Source: a virus. From it: 22,953 bases of DNA. Location: positions 1 to 22,953 of IMG/VR virus record IMGVR_UViG_3300032087_004037. One strand, 5' to 3'. The notes beneath the pieces are model-generated. The model was not told where the DNA came from. It saw nothing but the letters and a program-made list of their open reading frames with translations, and did no database searches. The position numbers and the translations under genes are program-made. Shown here piece after piece: positions 13,228 to 22,295 of the stretch. How positions within the stretch are numbered: the stretch's first letter is position 1; the number at the start of each line of letters is the position of its first letter.

Positions 13228-13670
13228 TGATAAGACTTATAGGAATGGACGAGCTGGATATTCTCGCAAAGGATCCGGTTCGTCCACACGTTAATAAACT
13301 TGATGTTGGTAAGCAAGTTTATGTACTAGATGATTTATCCGCAGTAATATGCACGTGTTACTGCAACGATATACCAACAAGTGAAAAAGAACTTGAAAAA
13401 TTTAAAGATGTGGAAGGCGACATCATAGTCGCCTACACTGTTTGGAGCAGCGCAAAAGGCGCTGGTAGAACAATAGTCTTGGCTCTAAGGGATTTGGTTT
13501 TGAATAATCCAAATATTAGAAGACTAGTGACAATGAGTCCTAAGACCGAGATGGCTAAGAAGTTTCATTTGAGTAACGGAGCGTTCTGGCTTCGTGAAAA
13601 TGTAGAAACAGACAACTATGAGTATAACTTATACCGTGACAAAAATGTAACACTTTCACATTATAATTAA
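13227..13670 (+). CDS. GNAT-like N-acyltransferase family protein
   Basis: 147 residues. The centre and end read like a divergent GNAT fold: IIVAYTVWSSAKGAGRTIV (about 66-84, with KGAGR in the place of the acetyl-CoA loop), IRRLVTMSPKTEMAKKFHLSNGAFW (97-121) and a final ENVETDNYEYNLY strand. The (L/I)VT(M/L)SP...A..FH..NGA pattern recurs in phage proteins usually labelled acetyltransferase. Target unknown. Start and upstream stop overlap (TAATG), so it is coupled to the basic protein. A palindrome and a promoter follow it. Confidence 0.5.
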   Translation: MIRLIGMDELDILAKDPVRPHVNKLDVGKQVYVLDDLSAVICTCYCNDIPTSEKELEKFKDVEGDIIVAYTVWSSAKGAGRTIVLALRDLVLNNPNIRRLVTMSPKTEMAKKFHLSNGAFWLRENVETDNYEYNLYRDKNVTLSHYN

Positions 13671-13671
13671 A

Positions 13672-13683
13672 AAAATGCATTTT
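13672..13683. repeat. 12-bp palindrome before promoter
   Basis: AAAATGCATTTT is perfectly self-complementary and ends 5 bp before the -35 box at 13689. It could be an operator, or chance in AT-rich DNA. Confidence 0.4.
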
Positions 13684-13688
13684 AGGGG

Positions 13689-13717
13689 TTTACTTTTCAT
13701 AAGAATTAGTTTATTCT
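13689..13717 (+). promoter_or_regulatory. Sigma70-like promoter
   Basis: TTTACT (13689-13694), 17-bp spacer, TATTCT (13712-13717), 27 bp before the ATG at 13745. Its flank GGTTTACTTTTCAT is identical to that of the promoter at 8438. Confidence 0.65.
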
Positions 13718-13744
13718 AGTATCATGATAAGGAAAGGAAACCAA

Positions 13745-13951
13745 ATGCTTTTACCAAACGGATCAGTGATCAAACAAGACGTAATCGATAGCTTCAACAG
13801 AGCGATTGAAGATGATTTCAATCTTCGTCCTGGTTTTGCTACAACCGACTTTTGGAACTTCGTTGAGTCTGATATGTACATGGATCTTTCTGGTATCTAT
13901 GCTTCATCTTACATAGATGAGTGTTTTGAAGCTTTGGCAGATAATGTATAA
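13745..13951 (+). CDS. Small acidic hypothetical protein
   Basis: 68 residues, MLLPNGSVIKQDVIDSF..., acidic and rich in aromatic residues (TTDFWNFVESDMYMDLSGIYASSYIDECFEAL). The start at 13745 was chosen because AAGGAAAGGAAACC precedes it, whereas an earlier ATG at 13724 lies between promoter and ribosome-binding site. First gene after its own promoter. Acidic proteins of this size in phages can be DNA mimics or anti-host factors, but nothing specific is visible. Confidence 0.6.
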   Translation: MLLPNGSVIKQDVIDSFNRAIEDDFNLRPGFATTDFWNFVESDMYMDLSGIYASSYIDECFEALADNV

Positions 13952-13961
13952 GGAGGAAGAA

Positions 13962-14216
13962 ATGTTTAGAATGTCAGATTTCCATAAAATTGAAATGACT
14001 CTAGAAGAAGCAAAGAATACTCTTTGCCGGTTGACTCCTATACAAGGTTTGTTGGAGGGAATGACATATATGAATGAGCAGTGGGACAATTATCTAGAAA
14101 CATATGATACCCCATCCGCTGAATTTATGGATGATTATGAGTTTTATGACTGCTGGCAGTATGAGTGCAGTGCATATAACAAAGTTTTCGAATATATGTC
14201 ACCGTTGTTTAAATGA
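13962..14216 (+). CDS. Small acidic hypothetical protein
   Basis: 84 residues, MFRMSDFHKIEMTLEEAKNT..., helical in its first half and strongly acidic and aromatic in the second (EFMDDYEFYDCWQYECSAYNKVFEYMSPLF). The start was fixed by AAGGAGGAAGA, one of the best ribosome-binding sites in the window. Earlier in-frame ATGs lie in the previous gene. It shares acidity and size with the gene before it, but no clear sequence repeat. Function unknown. Confidence 0.6.
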   Translation: MFRMSDFHKIEMTLEEAKNTLCRLTPIQGLLEGMTYMNEQWDNYLETYDTPSAEFMDDYEFYDCWQYECSAYNKVFEYMSPLFK

Positions 14217-14226
14217 AAGGAAAAAA

Positions 14227-14814
14227 ATGCTTAATAATATGAATAAAGTGATACTGACTGACTGCGACGGTGTACTTATGAATTGGGAGTATGCCTTCAA
14301 TGTCTGGATGCATACTCAAGGTTATAAGATGGTTGAGGGTGGTGGCGCTCATTACGATATGGGTGATCGCTATGGCCTTGATCATAAAGATAAGAAAAAA
14401 ATTGTAAGACAGTTTAACGAGTCTGCTGCGATTGGTTTTCTTCCACCTTTACGTGATGCGATGTATTACGTTGATCTACTTCATCGTAAACATGGTTATG
14501 TGTTTCATATGATCACGTCATTGTCAAAAGACGAATCCGCTCAAAAGCTTCGTATATTAAATACTAAGAAATTGTTTGGTGAAACTGCTTTTGAAAAATT
14601 TATTTTTGCTGACACTGGTGAAGATAAAGATGAGTATCTAGAACCATATCGTGGTAGTGGATACATATGGATCGAAGATAAAGTTGAGAATGCTCTACTT
14701 GGCGATACACTGGGTCTTGAAAGTCTTATTGTGGAACATGAGCATAATATGTGGAAAACTATTCTACCGTTCTTTAAAAACTGGAAGGAAATCTATGAGT
14801 ACATCACTGGCTGA
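14227..14814 (+). CDS. HAD-superfamily phosphatase, 5'(3')-nucleotidase-like
   Basis: 195 residues. HAD motif I is LTDCDGVLMNW (nucleophile D12, acid/base D14). Motif II is likely HMITS (T97/S98), a Lys-containing region KDEYLEPY follows (K134), and motif IV is IWIEDKVENA (E150, D151). The cap insertion after motif I (about 20-90) and total length suit 5'(3')-deoxyribonucleotidase-like or related small phage phosphatases. This could tune nucleotide pools during infection. Substrate is inferred, and a polynucleotide 3'-phosphatase is an alternative. GAAAGGAAAAAA precedes the ATG. It overlaps the next gene by 20 bp. Confidence 0.75.
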   Translation: MLNNMNKVILTDCDGVLMNWEYAFNVWMHTQGYKMVEGGGAHYDMGDRYGLDHKDKKKIVRQFNESAAIGFLPPLRDAMYYVDLLHRKHGYVFHMITSLSKDESAQKLRILNTKKLFGETAFEKFIFADTGEDKDEYLEPYRGSGYIWIEDKVENALLGDTLGLESLIVEHEHNMWKTILPFFKNWKEIYEYITG

Positions 14815-15007
14815 ATTACTCGTATTAAGGTCTGAATACGAAGACTTAGTTCGAAACTTTGATATTTCTGAAGATAAGCGCGCAGGAGTTATAAATAGCC
14901 TAGAATGGTTTAAACGCTACGGTAATCGTAAAAATAGATTTAGACCCGGCTATGATCGCGCAGTAGAAATTTGTAGCATCATACTTGGGGAGTATAAAAA
15001 GGAATAA
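14795..15007 (+). CDS. Small helical hypothetical protein
   Basis: 70 residues, MSTSLAELLVLRSEYEDLVRN..., predominantly helical and charged, with KRYGNRKNRFRPGYDRAVEICSIILGEYKKE at the C-terminal end. GGAAGGAA within the end of the HAD gene serves as its ribosome-binding site. No family recognised. A TATAAATA motif lies inside its coding sequence at 14890. Confidence 0.6.
   Translation: MSTSLAELLVLRSEYEDLVRNFDISEDKRAGVINSLEWFKRYGNRKNRFRPGYDRAVEICSIILGEYKKE
14890..14897 (+). promoter_or_regulatory. T4-type late promoter motif TATAAATA
   Basis: Exact late octamer followed by GCC, inside the preceding small gene and upstream of the structural genes that start at 15142. It would give a leader of about 240 bases including the hairpins at 15016-15127. 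As with 5864 and 22291, the octamer is followed by G. Confidence 0.4.
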
Positions 15008-15010
15008 TAG

Positions 15011-15145
15011 ATGCTATTAAGAAGAATTATTTTTCAGCAACTTCTTAATTCTACAAATCATATCTCTACGATTATGCTGTCGCATATTACGAGTAACTTT
15101 AATAAGTTATTCTCATTATGTAATCGTGGAGAGTTCTTTAAATGA
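15011..15145 (+). CDS. Doubtful 44-codon leader ORF
   Basis: 44 residues (MLLRRIIFQQLLNSTNHIST...NRGEFFK). It has AAAGGAATAATAG ahead of its ATG and overlaps the 1554-residue gene by ATGA, the arrangement of a coupled leader peptide. The amino-acid composition (many Ile, Ser, Asn and basic residues) and the strong hairpins in the same DNA make a non-coding leader equally likely. Confidence 0.3.
   Translation: MLLRRIIFQQLLNSTNHISTIMLSHITSNFNKLFSLCNRGEFFK
15016..15049 (+). repeat. 9-bp inverted repeat, leader hairpin I
   Basis: ATTAAGAAG (15016-15024) and CTTCTTAAT (15041-15049) are perfectly complementary around a 16-base loop. No T-run follows. It is the first of the hairpins in the leader of the 1554-residue gene. 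Confidence 0.6.
15068..15127 (+). repeat. Nested inverted repeats, leader hairpin II
   Basis: An outer 7-bp pair, ACGATTA (15068-15074) with TAATCGT (15121-15127), encloses an inner hairpin at 15091-15112: GAGTAACTT pairing with AAGTTATTC (one G-U) around a TAAT loop. The outer 3' arm ends just before the GGAGAG ribosome-binding site of the gene at 15142, so folding could affect its translation. Confidence 0.55.
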
Positions 15146-18100
15146 CTATTATTTACAACTACTTGTCAAATCTTCCAGTAGATGCTGAAGAATTTGACGA
15201 AGCTTATGTTGAAGAGACGGGTGATAGAAGAGCATGGCTTCGTACTCCTGGTACTACTAATTATTCTTGGGCCTTTCCTCCTGGTTCTTTTATATATCAA
15301 GATGAAGACTTTTTAGATTCTTTGAATAATCAGAATAAGGGTTTTCAGCTTAGTTTCTGGTATGAAACTACTGATAGAGATGACTTTATGACAAATGGGT
15401 CTCCTCTATTTTCATTTGATAGAATAGGAAACACTGAAGAAGCTTCTCCTTTCTCAAAAATTTTAGATCGTTCATCTAATAACTCTACATTGATTTTAAA
15501 TGATCAAAATACAGTTGAGGTTATTGCCAATACTCCCTTTAAACGTAATGAATGGGATGTAGCTATTGTTTCAAATACTACATCTGAAAATGAACCTTTT
15601 GCAAATAAGTGGTTGCCTGATAATGGACTTCAATACGACAGCGATCCTTTAACTGGACAATCGGGTAGAATAGTTGGCCCTGGTTCATTATGGTTTAGAG
15701 GAAATAATAATCCAACATTAATTAGATCGGATTCTTCGTTAATTAACTTTACTGATCCATTTGCACCATTTACCATATCAACCTATCATGATGCACAAGT
15801 AGGAACAGAAACTCATCACAACACTAGTTCGGGTATAGCATCCCGTCTAATTAGACCTAGTGATGTGTATAAATTTACAACTCTTGTTAACTTTGAAGGA
15901 TCAGATCCTCAAAGCGGTACCTTTAAGATCGATGCAGACGGTATAACACATCATGGTGTTAATTTCAAGATAGTTGATAGTACAAACATAGATAGATTTC
16001 AAGATGAACTTGCTCCATCCTCAACTGCTGGTTTCAAGCATAAGCACCATCTTTTTGCTTATGATGGATATGATTATTACTACTATAACAGAAACTCTTT
16101 ACTATATTCTGATGTTAATTATTCCATTCCAAACTCCGTTCAGCCATTAAAAACTATTATAGATCCGAATCATCATATAGAACTTGGAGACTTAAGTGGA
16201 AACGAGTTCTTTAGGGATAGAGATGCTGGTTTTCAGATTAAAGTTCCGTTTCCATACTCATCTGTAGGAGGAATAAATCAAAACGGTGTTTTATTCACCG
16301 TTGGTGATTATCCAAATAGAACTAGAATTGAGCTAACAAATGATAGTAACGGAACTGCCGGTAGAGTTTTACAGTTTGAATGTGGAAACTTAGTTGGAAC
16401 TACTACTGACATTCCTTTAGCTTTTAATTCTCCTGGTTTTAGAGATGGTCCGGAACACATAGTTTCATGGGACTACGACATATCAGAAGGTAAAATAAGA
16501 CTGTGGATAGACGGAAGTCTTAAGATACTTAAAGTTGGTGGTACGTGGGCTGGAGATGCTTGGGCTAAAGAAGGAGCCAGTAATCCAATAACAGCCGTAA
16601 ATGAAATTTCACCTATAACTAATAGTTCAATACGACAGATTGATACAACTTATGGACCTGCCTTCAGGTATGGTTACGGTGGAACCACTCTTACTTCCCC
16701 AATAGCTACAGCTAATGCTGAAGGTAATGTGGATTTTAAATATAGGAGAAACAATTTTGGTGGTTATACTTCTTTTTCTATAGGAGCCTCAGGTACTAGT
16801 GGTCCTATACTTCCAATTAATCAAAATAAAATATACTATTTTGAAGTTGCAACCTCGGCGAATATTGGAAGAACTATAAAGTATCAAGCAACACTTCAAG
16901 ATGCCGGATGGGATGGTAATTCTAATAATGGATTTCTTACTAATGCCGATAGAGGTGTTAATAATAATTATGATCCTAGATTAACAAATGTTCATCAGCA
17001 TCCTTATGGTGATTTAGCGCTATGGTTTTTGGACGGAGCAACAAAACATACAGTCACGACTCAAAAATACGCTAATAGAATTCACCAAGGAAGTACTGTA
17101 ATTTTGCCTAACTATATAAGACATAGTTGGATAATTGATACAGCATCTTCAACACCAAGAGGTCTTTATTTTGAAAATGGTGTATATAGACAGAAATATG
17201 ATTTAGATTTACCAAATTATGCTCTTCAGGGTGGTGGTGTAATACTAGCATTCAATGGATGGGATCTCGGTGGAACTGAGAACGACAACAATAGCATAAA
17301 TATAATATTCAATAGAGATAATTGGTCGTATGATCCGATTTCCCTTTTTAATTCTTATGCAGATGTTACTTCAGGAATAAGTCCTATAGCAAAAAGTAAT
17401 GGTGTCTATTCTGGTCAGAATTTTATCGATTGGCCGGTAAGTGATGCTAATACAAGAAATAGTTTAGGAAATAAGTTAAGATATTATCATTGTACATTTT
17501 CTTCATTCGAAAATCAAAAAGTAGTTATTGGAGGAGAAAGAAGCTACTCAAATCCTGATAAAGAGCATGGTTTAACATACGCTCAAGCTCATGTAGCTAG
17601 GACGGGAGGGCAGATTCGTACTATCTCAAATACTGCTGAGCTAGATGCAGCTTTATATAGCTACAATGTTAATAGTACTGGCAAAACTGTTTCTAAAGGG
17701 TCTGCACAAGATGGAGACGCTCTCCTTCTAGAACCGGGATACTACGAAATATTAGGTATTGAAGTTTCACCCGAAGGAGTAAATATTGGAAGTGATGTGA
17801 GAAGTACTTCAATATTTTCAATATATGAAAATCTTTTAATATGTGGGAATACAGATACACCTGCATCTGTTCGTGTTTTATATGTAAACGAGTATACTCA
17901 TCTTGCCAACTATGCTGGAAGACCCGATTTTTCAGGATCAGTTACAGGAAAACACATATTTGAAGGAAGGAGCGGATTTACTAATACTTTAGCATTCTTA
18001 GATTTAAGTCAAGAAGTTCAATCAAGATATACAGGTATTGGTCGTGATCCTGCTTTATTCTACAACGGTGGTGGAGGAAAAATATATAAATGCAGAATTG

Positions 18101-19806
18101 ATTATTCTACATATGATGCATCTGGACCATCAACTCCAAATTCTTTCATAACATATGACAATGCTGAATATGATAATGTTATTACAAAAAGAATTATAGA
18201 AAACTGTCAACTAGTACTTTCAACTGATCGATTTTGGAACTATTATTATCCTCATAATCAAGTAGCGACGCGCAAAAATCATCATAAACTTTTAATTGCC
18301 AATACTTCTTCAAATGTAATAATATCAAATTCTACAGTTGTGTATTCTGATCCAAACTTAGCCATCAATGATCCGTATAGATGGAGGAGTTATGGACATA
18401 ATAGATTCTTACTTTCCAGCAGCGGTGGGAAATATTTGTATGGAACTTTAAGAAACTTTCATATATTCAGTGAGAGAATAAATCCCTGGTTAAACGATAA
18501 TGATTCGGTTCAACCGGGTCTTGATCTTCTTAGAACAAGCTATTTAAAAAACACAGGAATACTTAACAATCCGACTCCTAGCACCGAGCTTCTCATTCAG
18601 ACAGAAGGAAGCTATAAGACAAGATTGAGACTAGATGATAACGGAATTGTTACGATGTATGATGGTATATTTGAAGATAATGTAACAAACTACCCTTCTA
18701 CTAGAAAGTCTACTGGCGGATGGATCTATACTACTGTTCAGTATCATCCTCCGTCAAATAGTTTAAAGATAGCTATGAGAAATCAAGATGGAACCGATGA
18801 CTCAATCACCTTTCCGTTTTTTAATTCAAATCCTAATCAAGACTCAAACTTTCTTTCAAATACTATACTAAGAATAGGTGCATCACAAGTATGGGACTCG
18901 ACCCAAGGAATATTTGAAAATAAAACTTTACCCGTCACATTTGTAAATGGTTACAAGCAGTATCATGAGTTATTGTTTCAGACTGAGACGAGTGCTGATA
19001 GTCCTCTTGGAAACTTATTTCATTTCCCAACGAATATTCCGGCAATAAACCCTCAATATTTTGATAGTGCTAATTATGATTTCTTTTTAGCAAGAACTGA
19101 GGGTACGACAACACTGCCCAATGACATACTAAATGGTATGAGTTTTCAAGGATCAATAGACCCAAGAATAGATGCTCCTTACCCAGCCGGTGTTATAAGA
19201 TGGCATGTGAATGCGATATATAAGAAAGATTCTAATGATGGATTCACTTATTTCAAAGATTCTAATTATACTCGTGGCGGCATAACAAATACTTTAACTA
19301 CCGCGGTGTTCAGCGATTCTTACTACTCAGATCCCACAGTAGGACCTCCTTTAGATGTAGTGTTAAATTTTAAAAGAGAAGATGACCTGGGTAATCCTAT
19401 AGTATGGAACATCGATGAAATAAATAAAGTTGCTGATAGATTAAGAATCGGTCAGGACAGCACCAGCACTAAGTTTTTAATCAGGCAAGTAAACAAAAGC
19501 TCTCAGTTTGGTGACAATCATTCTGCTACTATTAATTTTTCATGTAAGATGGCTGACTTATCGGATAGCTCAGATCCATTGTTTTTTAAAGATGAAATTA
19601 GAACAATACTACGACCTATTGAAAGACATACTGTATATTATAATAGATTCGTAACAGAAGTAGTAGGTCAAGATAACTTCCCTTGGTTCAATCAATTGAT
19701 TGAGATGGAAAGAGCAGATAGTACAGTCATAGATTCAGACTTTACGTTCCACGATGACTCATATCCATCTATAGGACTATATTCAACGATAGGATCACTA
19801 CCATGA
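15142..19806 (+). CDS. Very large modular structural protein (fibre/tailspike-like)
   Basis: 1554 residues, the largest gene here. Rough modules: a LamG/concanavalin-like beta region at about 68-150 (FQLSFWYETTDRDDF, NGSPLFSFD, FKRNEWDVAIVS); a second at about 356-466 (GVLFTVGDYPNRTRIELT, EHIVSWDYDISEGKIRLWIDG); a beta-rich middle; a right-handed beta-helix-like region at about 820-1110 (ISNTAELDAALY, DGDALLLEPGYYEILGIEV, IIENCQLVLS, NVIISNSTVVYSD), as in pectate-lyase-fold tailspikes; a third LamG-like region at about 1150-1290; and a C-terminal domain at about 1400-1554. GGAGAG precedes the ATG. Its end overlaps the next gene by ATGA. A virion appendage with carbohydrate-binding domains is inferred. 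Catalytic residues cannot be assigned. Confidence 0.75.
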   Translation: MTIIYNYLSNLPVDAEEFDEAYVEETGDRRAWLRTPGTTNYSWAFPPGSFIYQDEDFLDSLNNQNKGFQLSFWYETTDRDDFMTNGSPLFSFDRIGNTEEASPFSKILDRSSNNSTLILNDQNTVEVIANTPFKRNEWDVAIVSNTTSENEPFANKWLPDNGLQYDSDPLTGQSGRIVGPGSLWFRGNNNPTLIRSDSSLINFTDPFAPFTISTYHDAQVGTETHHNTSSGIASRLIRPSDVYKFTTLVNFEGSDPQSGTFKIDADGITHHGVNFKIVDSTNIDRFQDELAPSSTAGFKHKHHLFAYDGYDYYYYNRNSLLYSDVNYSIPNSVQPLKTIIDPNHHIELGDLSGNEFFRDRDAGFQIKVPFPYSSVGGINQNGVLFTVGDYPNRTRIELTNDSNGTAGRVLQFECGNLVGTTTDIPLAFNSPGFRDGPEHIVSWDYDISEGKIRLWIDGSLKILKVGGTWAGDAWAKEGASNPITAVNEISPITNSSIRQIDTTYGPAFRYGYGGTTLTSPIATANAEGNVDFKYRRNNFGGYTSFSIGASGTSGPILPINQNKIYYFEVATSANIGRTIKYQATLQDAGWDGNSNNGFLTNADRGVNNNYDPRLTNVHQHPYGDLALWFLDGATKHTVTTQKYANRIHQGSTVILPNYIRHSWIIDTASSTPRGLYFENGVYRQKYDLDLPNYALQGGGVILAFNGWDLGGTENDNNSINIIFNRDNWSYDPISLFNSYADVTSGISPIAKSNGVYSGQNFIDWPVSDANTRNSLGNKLRYYHCTFSSFENQKVVIGGERSYSNPDKEHGLTYAQAHVARTGGQIRTISNTAELDAALYSYNVNSTGKTVSKGSAQDGDALLLEPGYYEILGIEVSPEGVNIGSDVRSTSIFSIYENLLICGNTDTPASVRVLYVNEYTHLANYAGRPDFSGSVTGKHIFEGRSGFTNTLAFLDLSQEVQSRYTGIGRDPALFYNGGGGKIYKCRIDYSTYDASGPSTPNSFITYDNAEYDNVITKRIIENCQLVLSTDRFWNYYYPHNQVATRKNHHKLLIANTSSNVIISNSTVVYSDPNLAINDPYRWRSYGHNRFLLSSSGGKYLYGTLRNFHIFSERINPWLNDNDSVQPGLDLLRTSYLKNTGILNNPTPSTELLIQTEGSYKTRLRLDDNGIVTMYDGIFEDNVTNYPSTRKSTGGWIYTTVQYHPPSNSLKIAMRNQDGTDDSITFPFFNSNPNQDSNFLSNTILRIGASQVWDSTQGIFENKTLPVTFVNGYKQYHELLFQTETSADSPLGNLFHFPTNIPAINPQYFDSANYDFFLARTEGTTTLPNDILNGMSFQGSIDPRIDAPYPAGVIRWHVNAIYKKDSNDGFTYFKDSNYTRGGITNTLTTAVFSDSYYSDPTVGPPLDVVLNFKREDDLGNPIVWNIDEINKVADRLRIGQDSTSTKFLIRQVNKSSQFGDNHSATINFSCKMADLSDSSDPLFFKDEIRTILRPIERHTVYYNRFVTEVVGQDNFPWFNQLIEMERADSTVIDSDFTFHDDSYPSIGLYSTIGSLP

Positions 19807-22295
19807 CGACCAATAATATCAGATATTTAAAAGAAAATGGTATTGCTTTTGTTGAAGATAAATCTCAGTTTTTTGAGTTTATCGATAGTCAATGGGTTAG
19901 CATAGGATCTTTCACTGAAAATTATACTTCTGTTAGTTTAGATTCAGATGGTTACTTGCAGTTTACATTCGAATCAGACTATGATCCAGTTCAAAATGCT
20001 TTTTCACCTCTCATATCATTAACATCTACTGATAACTCAAATAATCCTATAAGTTATACTTTAACTTCCGTTAACCCTTTAAATGGTGGTGGAATAATAA
20101 AAAATATATCTGGAGCTAATAACACCTATACAGTAAACCCAAATAAACTTGACAACGACTTAGGGAAAGACCAAGTAGTTAAAATAGAAACCAGCTCCAT
20201 TCCGGATTTAGGGTTTGACAGTATAGACAGTGACTATTTTGCGGATAACTATATAACTAAGCTATCGGCTGAAATCTACTACAACTACTACGGTGCTAAT
20301 ATTTCTTCAACTAATCACACTAAAATATCGAAGTTAATAAACATTGCAACACCATCAGTAGAATATATGGCTTTAGCTCCTGCTCCTCTTGGATCTCAGG
20401 ATATTAAAGGACTTCACTTTAAGCCAGACGGTACTAAGATATATACCGTAAGGAATTCTTCCGTAGCTTATATAGAACAGTATGATTTGTCTAAACCCTT
20501 TGATGTGACTTCTTTAGATTCAACCACTTATAAAAAATATGAGTTTTATCAGGGACCTAACAGCGATAAAATAAGTGATTTATTTTTAAGCTTGAATGGA
20601 GACAAGATGTTTCTCGTATCTTCTTCTTTCGCAAAAATATATGAGTTATATCTTACTACACCATTTGATGTTTCAACCGCTAAGTTTGAATCATCAGAAT
20701 TAATAAATGACAAACTTAAAAATCCTCTTTCTCTCACACTTCCGGGAACACGATACTCCGCAAGCATGAGACCCGGAGGAAATGATTTTGAAATTGTTCA
20801 AAATGGAATGACTGCTGTCTCTTTAAGTGATAATGTCATATACTCTTGGCAAGTAGGTGATAGTGACAAATCGCAAAATTATGATATATCTTTCTCGGGA
20901 AAAGCTATTTCTGGATCATCAATTAATAACTATAGGTCTCTTAGTCTTGGCGGGAATTTGTATCAGCGATCACAAACTTTTGATGGTTGGGCATCTACTT
21001 ATAATTTCAGAAACGGTGCTGTACGATATTATGCCTCCGGATGGAAGTATTACTATCCTCATAATGCCGCTAAAAGTTGCTTCACCTTTAGTCCAGCAAT
21101 ATTCGTAGATTCAAGCGGTAACAGTTATAACTACATGTACTATGCTTCAACAGTTGCAGGTTATTCTGGAAAAATATGGCAGTATAAATTGAGTGACCCC
21201 TACAACATATCTTCAGCTTCAGCGACAAATCTTAAAAGTAGAACACACACTATTGGATTCGTTCAAGGTCATGAGTATGTAAACAATGGAGATAACGGTA
21301 TCCAAAAAATAAGATGGTCAGGTGACGGGTCTAAGTTATTTTTACTTGATACCTATAGACATAAGATTTACTCGTACCTAACGAATGAACCGTATATGAT
21401 ATCTCAACTAAGTTCAAACGACAGCGCTTCTACAAGAACTCTTCAGCCTATATCTTCATCAATTATTGGAGAGGGAGGCTACCATCAAGAGATGAACCTA
21501 AGTCCAGAGATCCCGACAAATCCGTCGGAATTGAGCTATATAGACGCAAAGGGTGGGGCAGTTAACGTTTCAGGTTTAAATTACTTTGATTTCAATAAAG
21601 ATGGAACTAAGCTTATAGTAAATAATCATAAAGACGTCTATGAGTATCAGTTAACTGCTGCATATGACATTTCAACTGCCTCACATATTAGAACTCATAC
21701 TAACCTTCAGCAGTATATGAGTAAAGGAAGTGCTGTTAAGATAGATGATTCAGATGAAACAAATTTATATGTTTCTACTTCTAATGTTATAACTCAATTT
21801 ACTATTGATTCTTTTTCTGATATTAGCTCAGCAGTTTTAAGGTTCGACAGCGATGGTTTAGATGTTCAGTCAATCGAATCCACTCCTAATGCTTTAACTA
21901 TGAATGATTCTGGAACGATAGTTTTACTGGGTGGTAATACCAACAACAATATTCATAGGATAGACTTGAATACATCAAATAAGATTACTGATGCTAACTT
22001 ATCTCTTTCTTCTACTTTTATCAGCCCACCAAATATCACTAACTTATCAGGATTAACCACTAACTCTACTTTTACAAAACTTTTTGCTACCTCAGATAAG
22101 ATTATTTACCAAATTAGTATGAGTGATAGCTTTAATCTTTCGACATACGATTCTATTTCATACTTGACACCTCAGGCTAATAACAATATAAACGGAATGA
22201 GATGGAATAACATTGGTTCTCAGTTTACAATATGTGGCGATAACGAAGTAGAGAAGTATAAAACTAAAAATGCATATCAAGTAATTCCTATATAA
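19803..22295 (+). CDS. Large structural protein with beta-propeller repeats
   Basis: 830 residues. The N-terminus (YLKENGIAFVEDKSQFFEFIDSQWVSIG) echoes the W-containing head motif of the fibre genes. Residues about 40-190 look Ig-like. From about 200 onward there are imperfect repeats of the form (F/W)xxDG(T/S)K(L/I)(Y/F), then a Y-x-L-x-x-P-(F/Y)-(D/M)(V/I)S strand: HFKPDGTKIYTV, FLSLNGDKMFLV, RWSGDGSKLFLL, DFNKDGTKLIVN, TKLFATSDKIIYQI, RWNNIGSQFTICG. These are propeller blades of a kind common in marine phage tail proteins, unrelated in sequence to the FG-GAP propeller at 1465. The blade count is uncertain. AGGA precedes the start, which overlaps the preceding stop by ATGA. Confidence 0.75.
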   Translation: MTTNNIRYLKENGIAFVEDKSQFFEFIDSQWVSIGSFTENYTSVSLDSDGYLQFTFESDYDPVQNAFSPLISLTSTDNSNNPISYTLTSVNPLNGGGIIKNISGANNTYTVNPNKLDNDLGKDQVVKIETSSIPDLGFDSIDSDYFADNYITKLSAEIYYNYYGANISSTNHTKISKLINIATPSVEYMALAPAPLGSQDIKGLHFKPDGTKIYTVRNSSVAYIEQYDLSKPFDVTSLDSTTYKKYEFYQGPNSDKISDLFLSLNGDKMFLVSSSFAKIYELYLTTPFDVSTAKFESSELINDKLKNPLSLTLPGTRYSASMRPGGNDFEIVQNGMTAVSLSDNVIYSWQVGDSDKSQNYDISFSGKAISGSSINNYRSLSLGGNLYQRSQTFDGWASTYNFRNGAVRYYASGWKYYYPHNAAKSCFTFSPAIFVDSSGNSYNYMYYASTVAGYSGKIWQYKLSDPYNISSASATNLKSRTHTIGFVQGHEYVNNGDNGIQKIRWSGDGSKLFLLDTYRHKIYSYLTNEPYMISQLSSNDSASTRTLQPISSSIIGEGGYHQEMNLSPEIPTNPSELSYIDAKGGAVNVSGLNYFDFNKDGTKLIVNNHKDVYEYQLTAAYDISTASHIRTHTNLQQYMSKGSAVKIDDSDETNLYVSTSNVITQFTIDSFSDISSAVLRFDSDGLDVQSIESTPNALTMNDSGTIVLLGGNTNNNIHRIDLNTSNKITDANLSLSSTFISPPNITNLSGLTTNSTFTKLFATSDKIIYQISMSDSFNLSTYDSISYLTPQANNNINGMRWNNIGSQFTICGDNEVEKYKTKNAYQVIPI

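Noticed and set aside
15068-15127. Possible tRNA, because a 7-bp outer stem closes a 60-base structured region
   Set aside because: It is too short, lacks a recognisable anticodon arm and T-loop consensus, and the single 9-bp inner hairpin does not make a cloverleaf.
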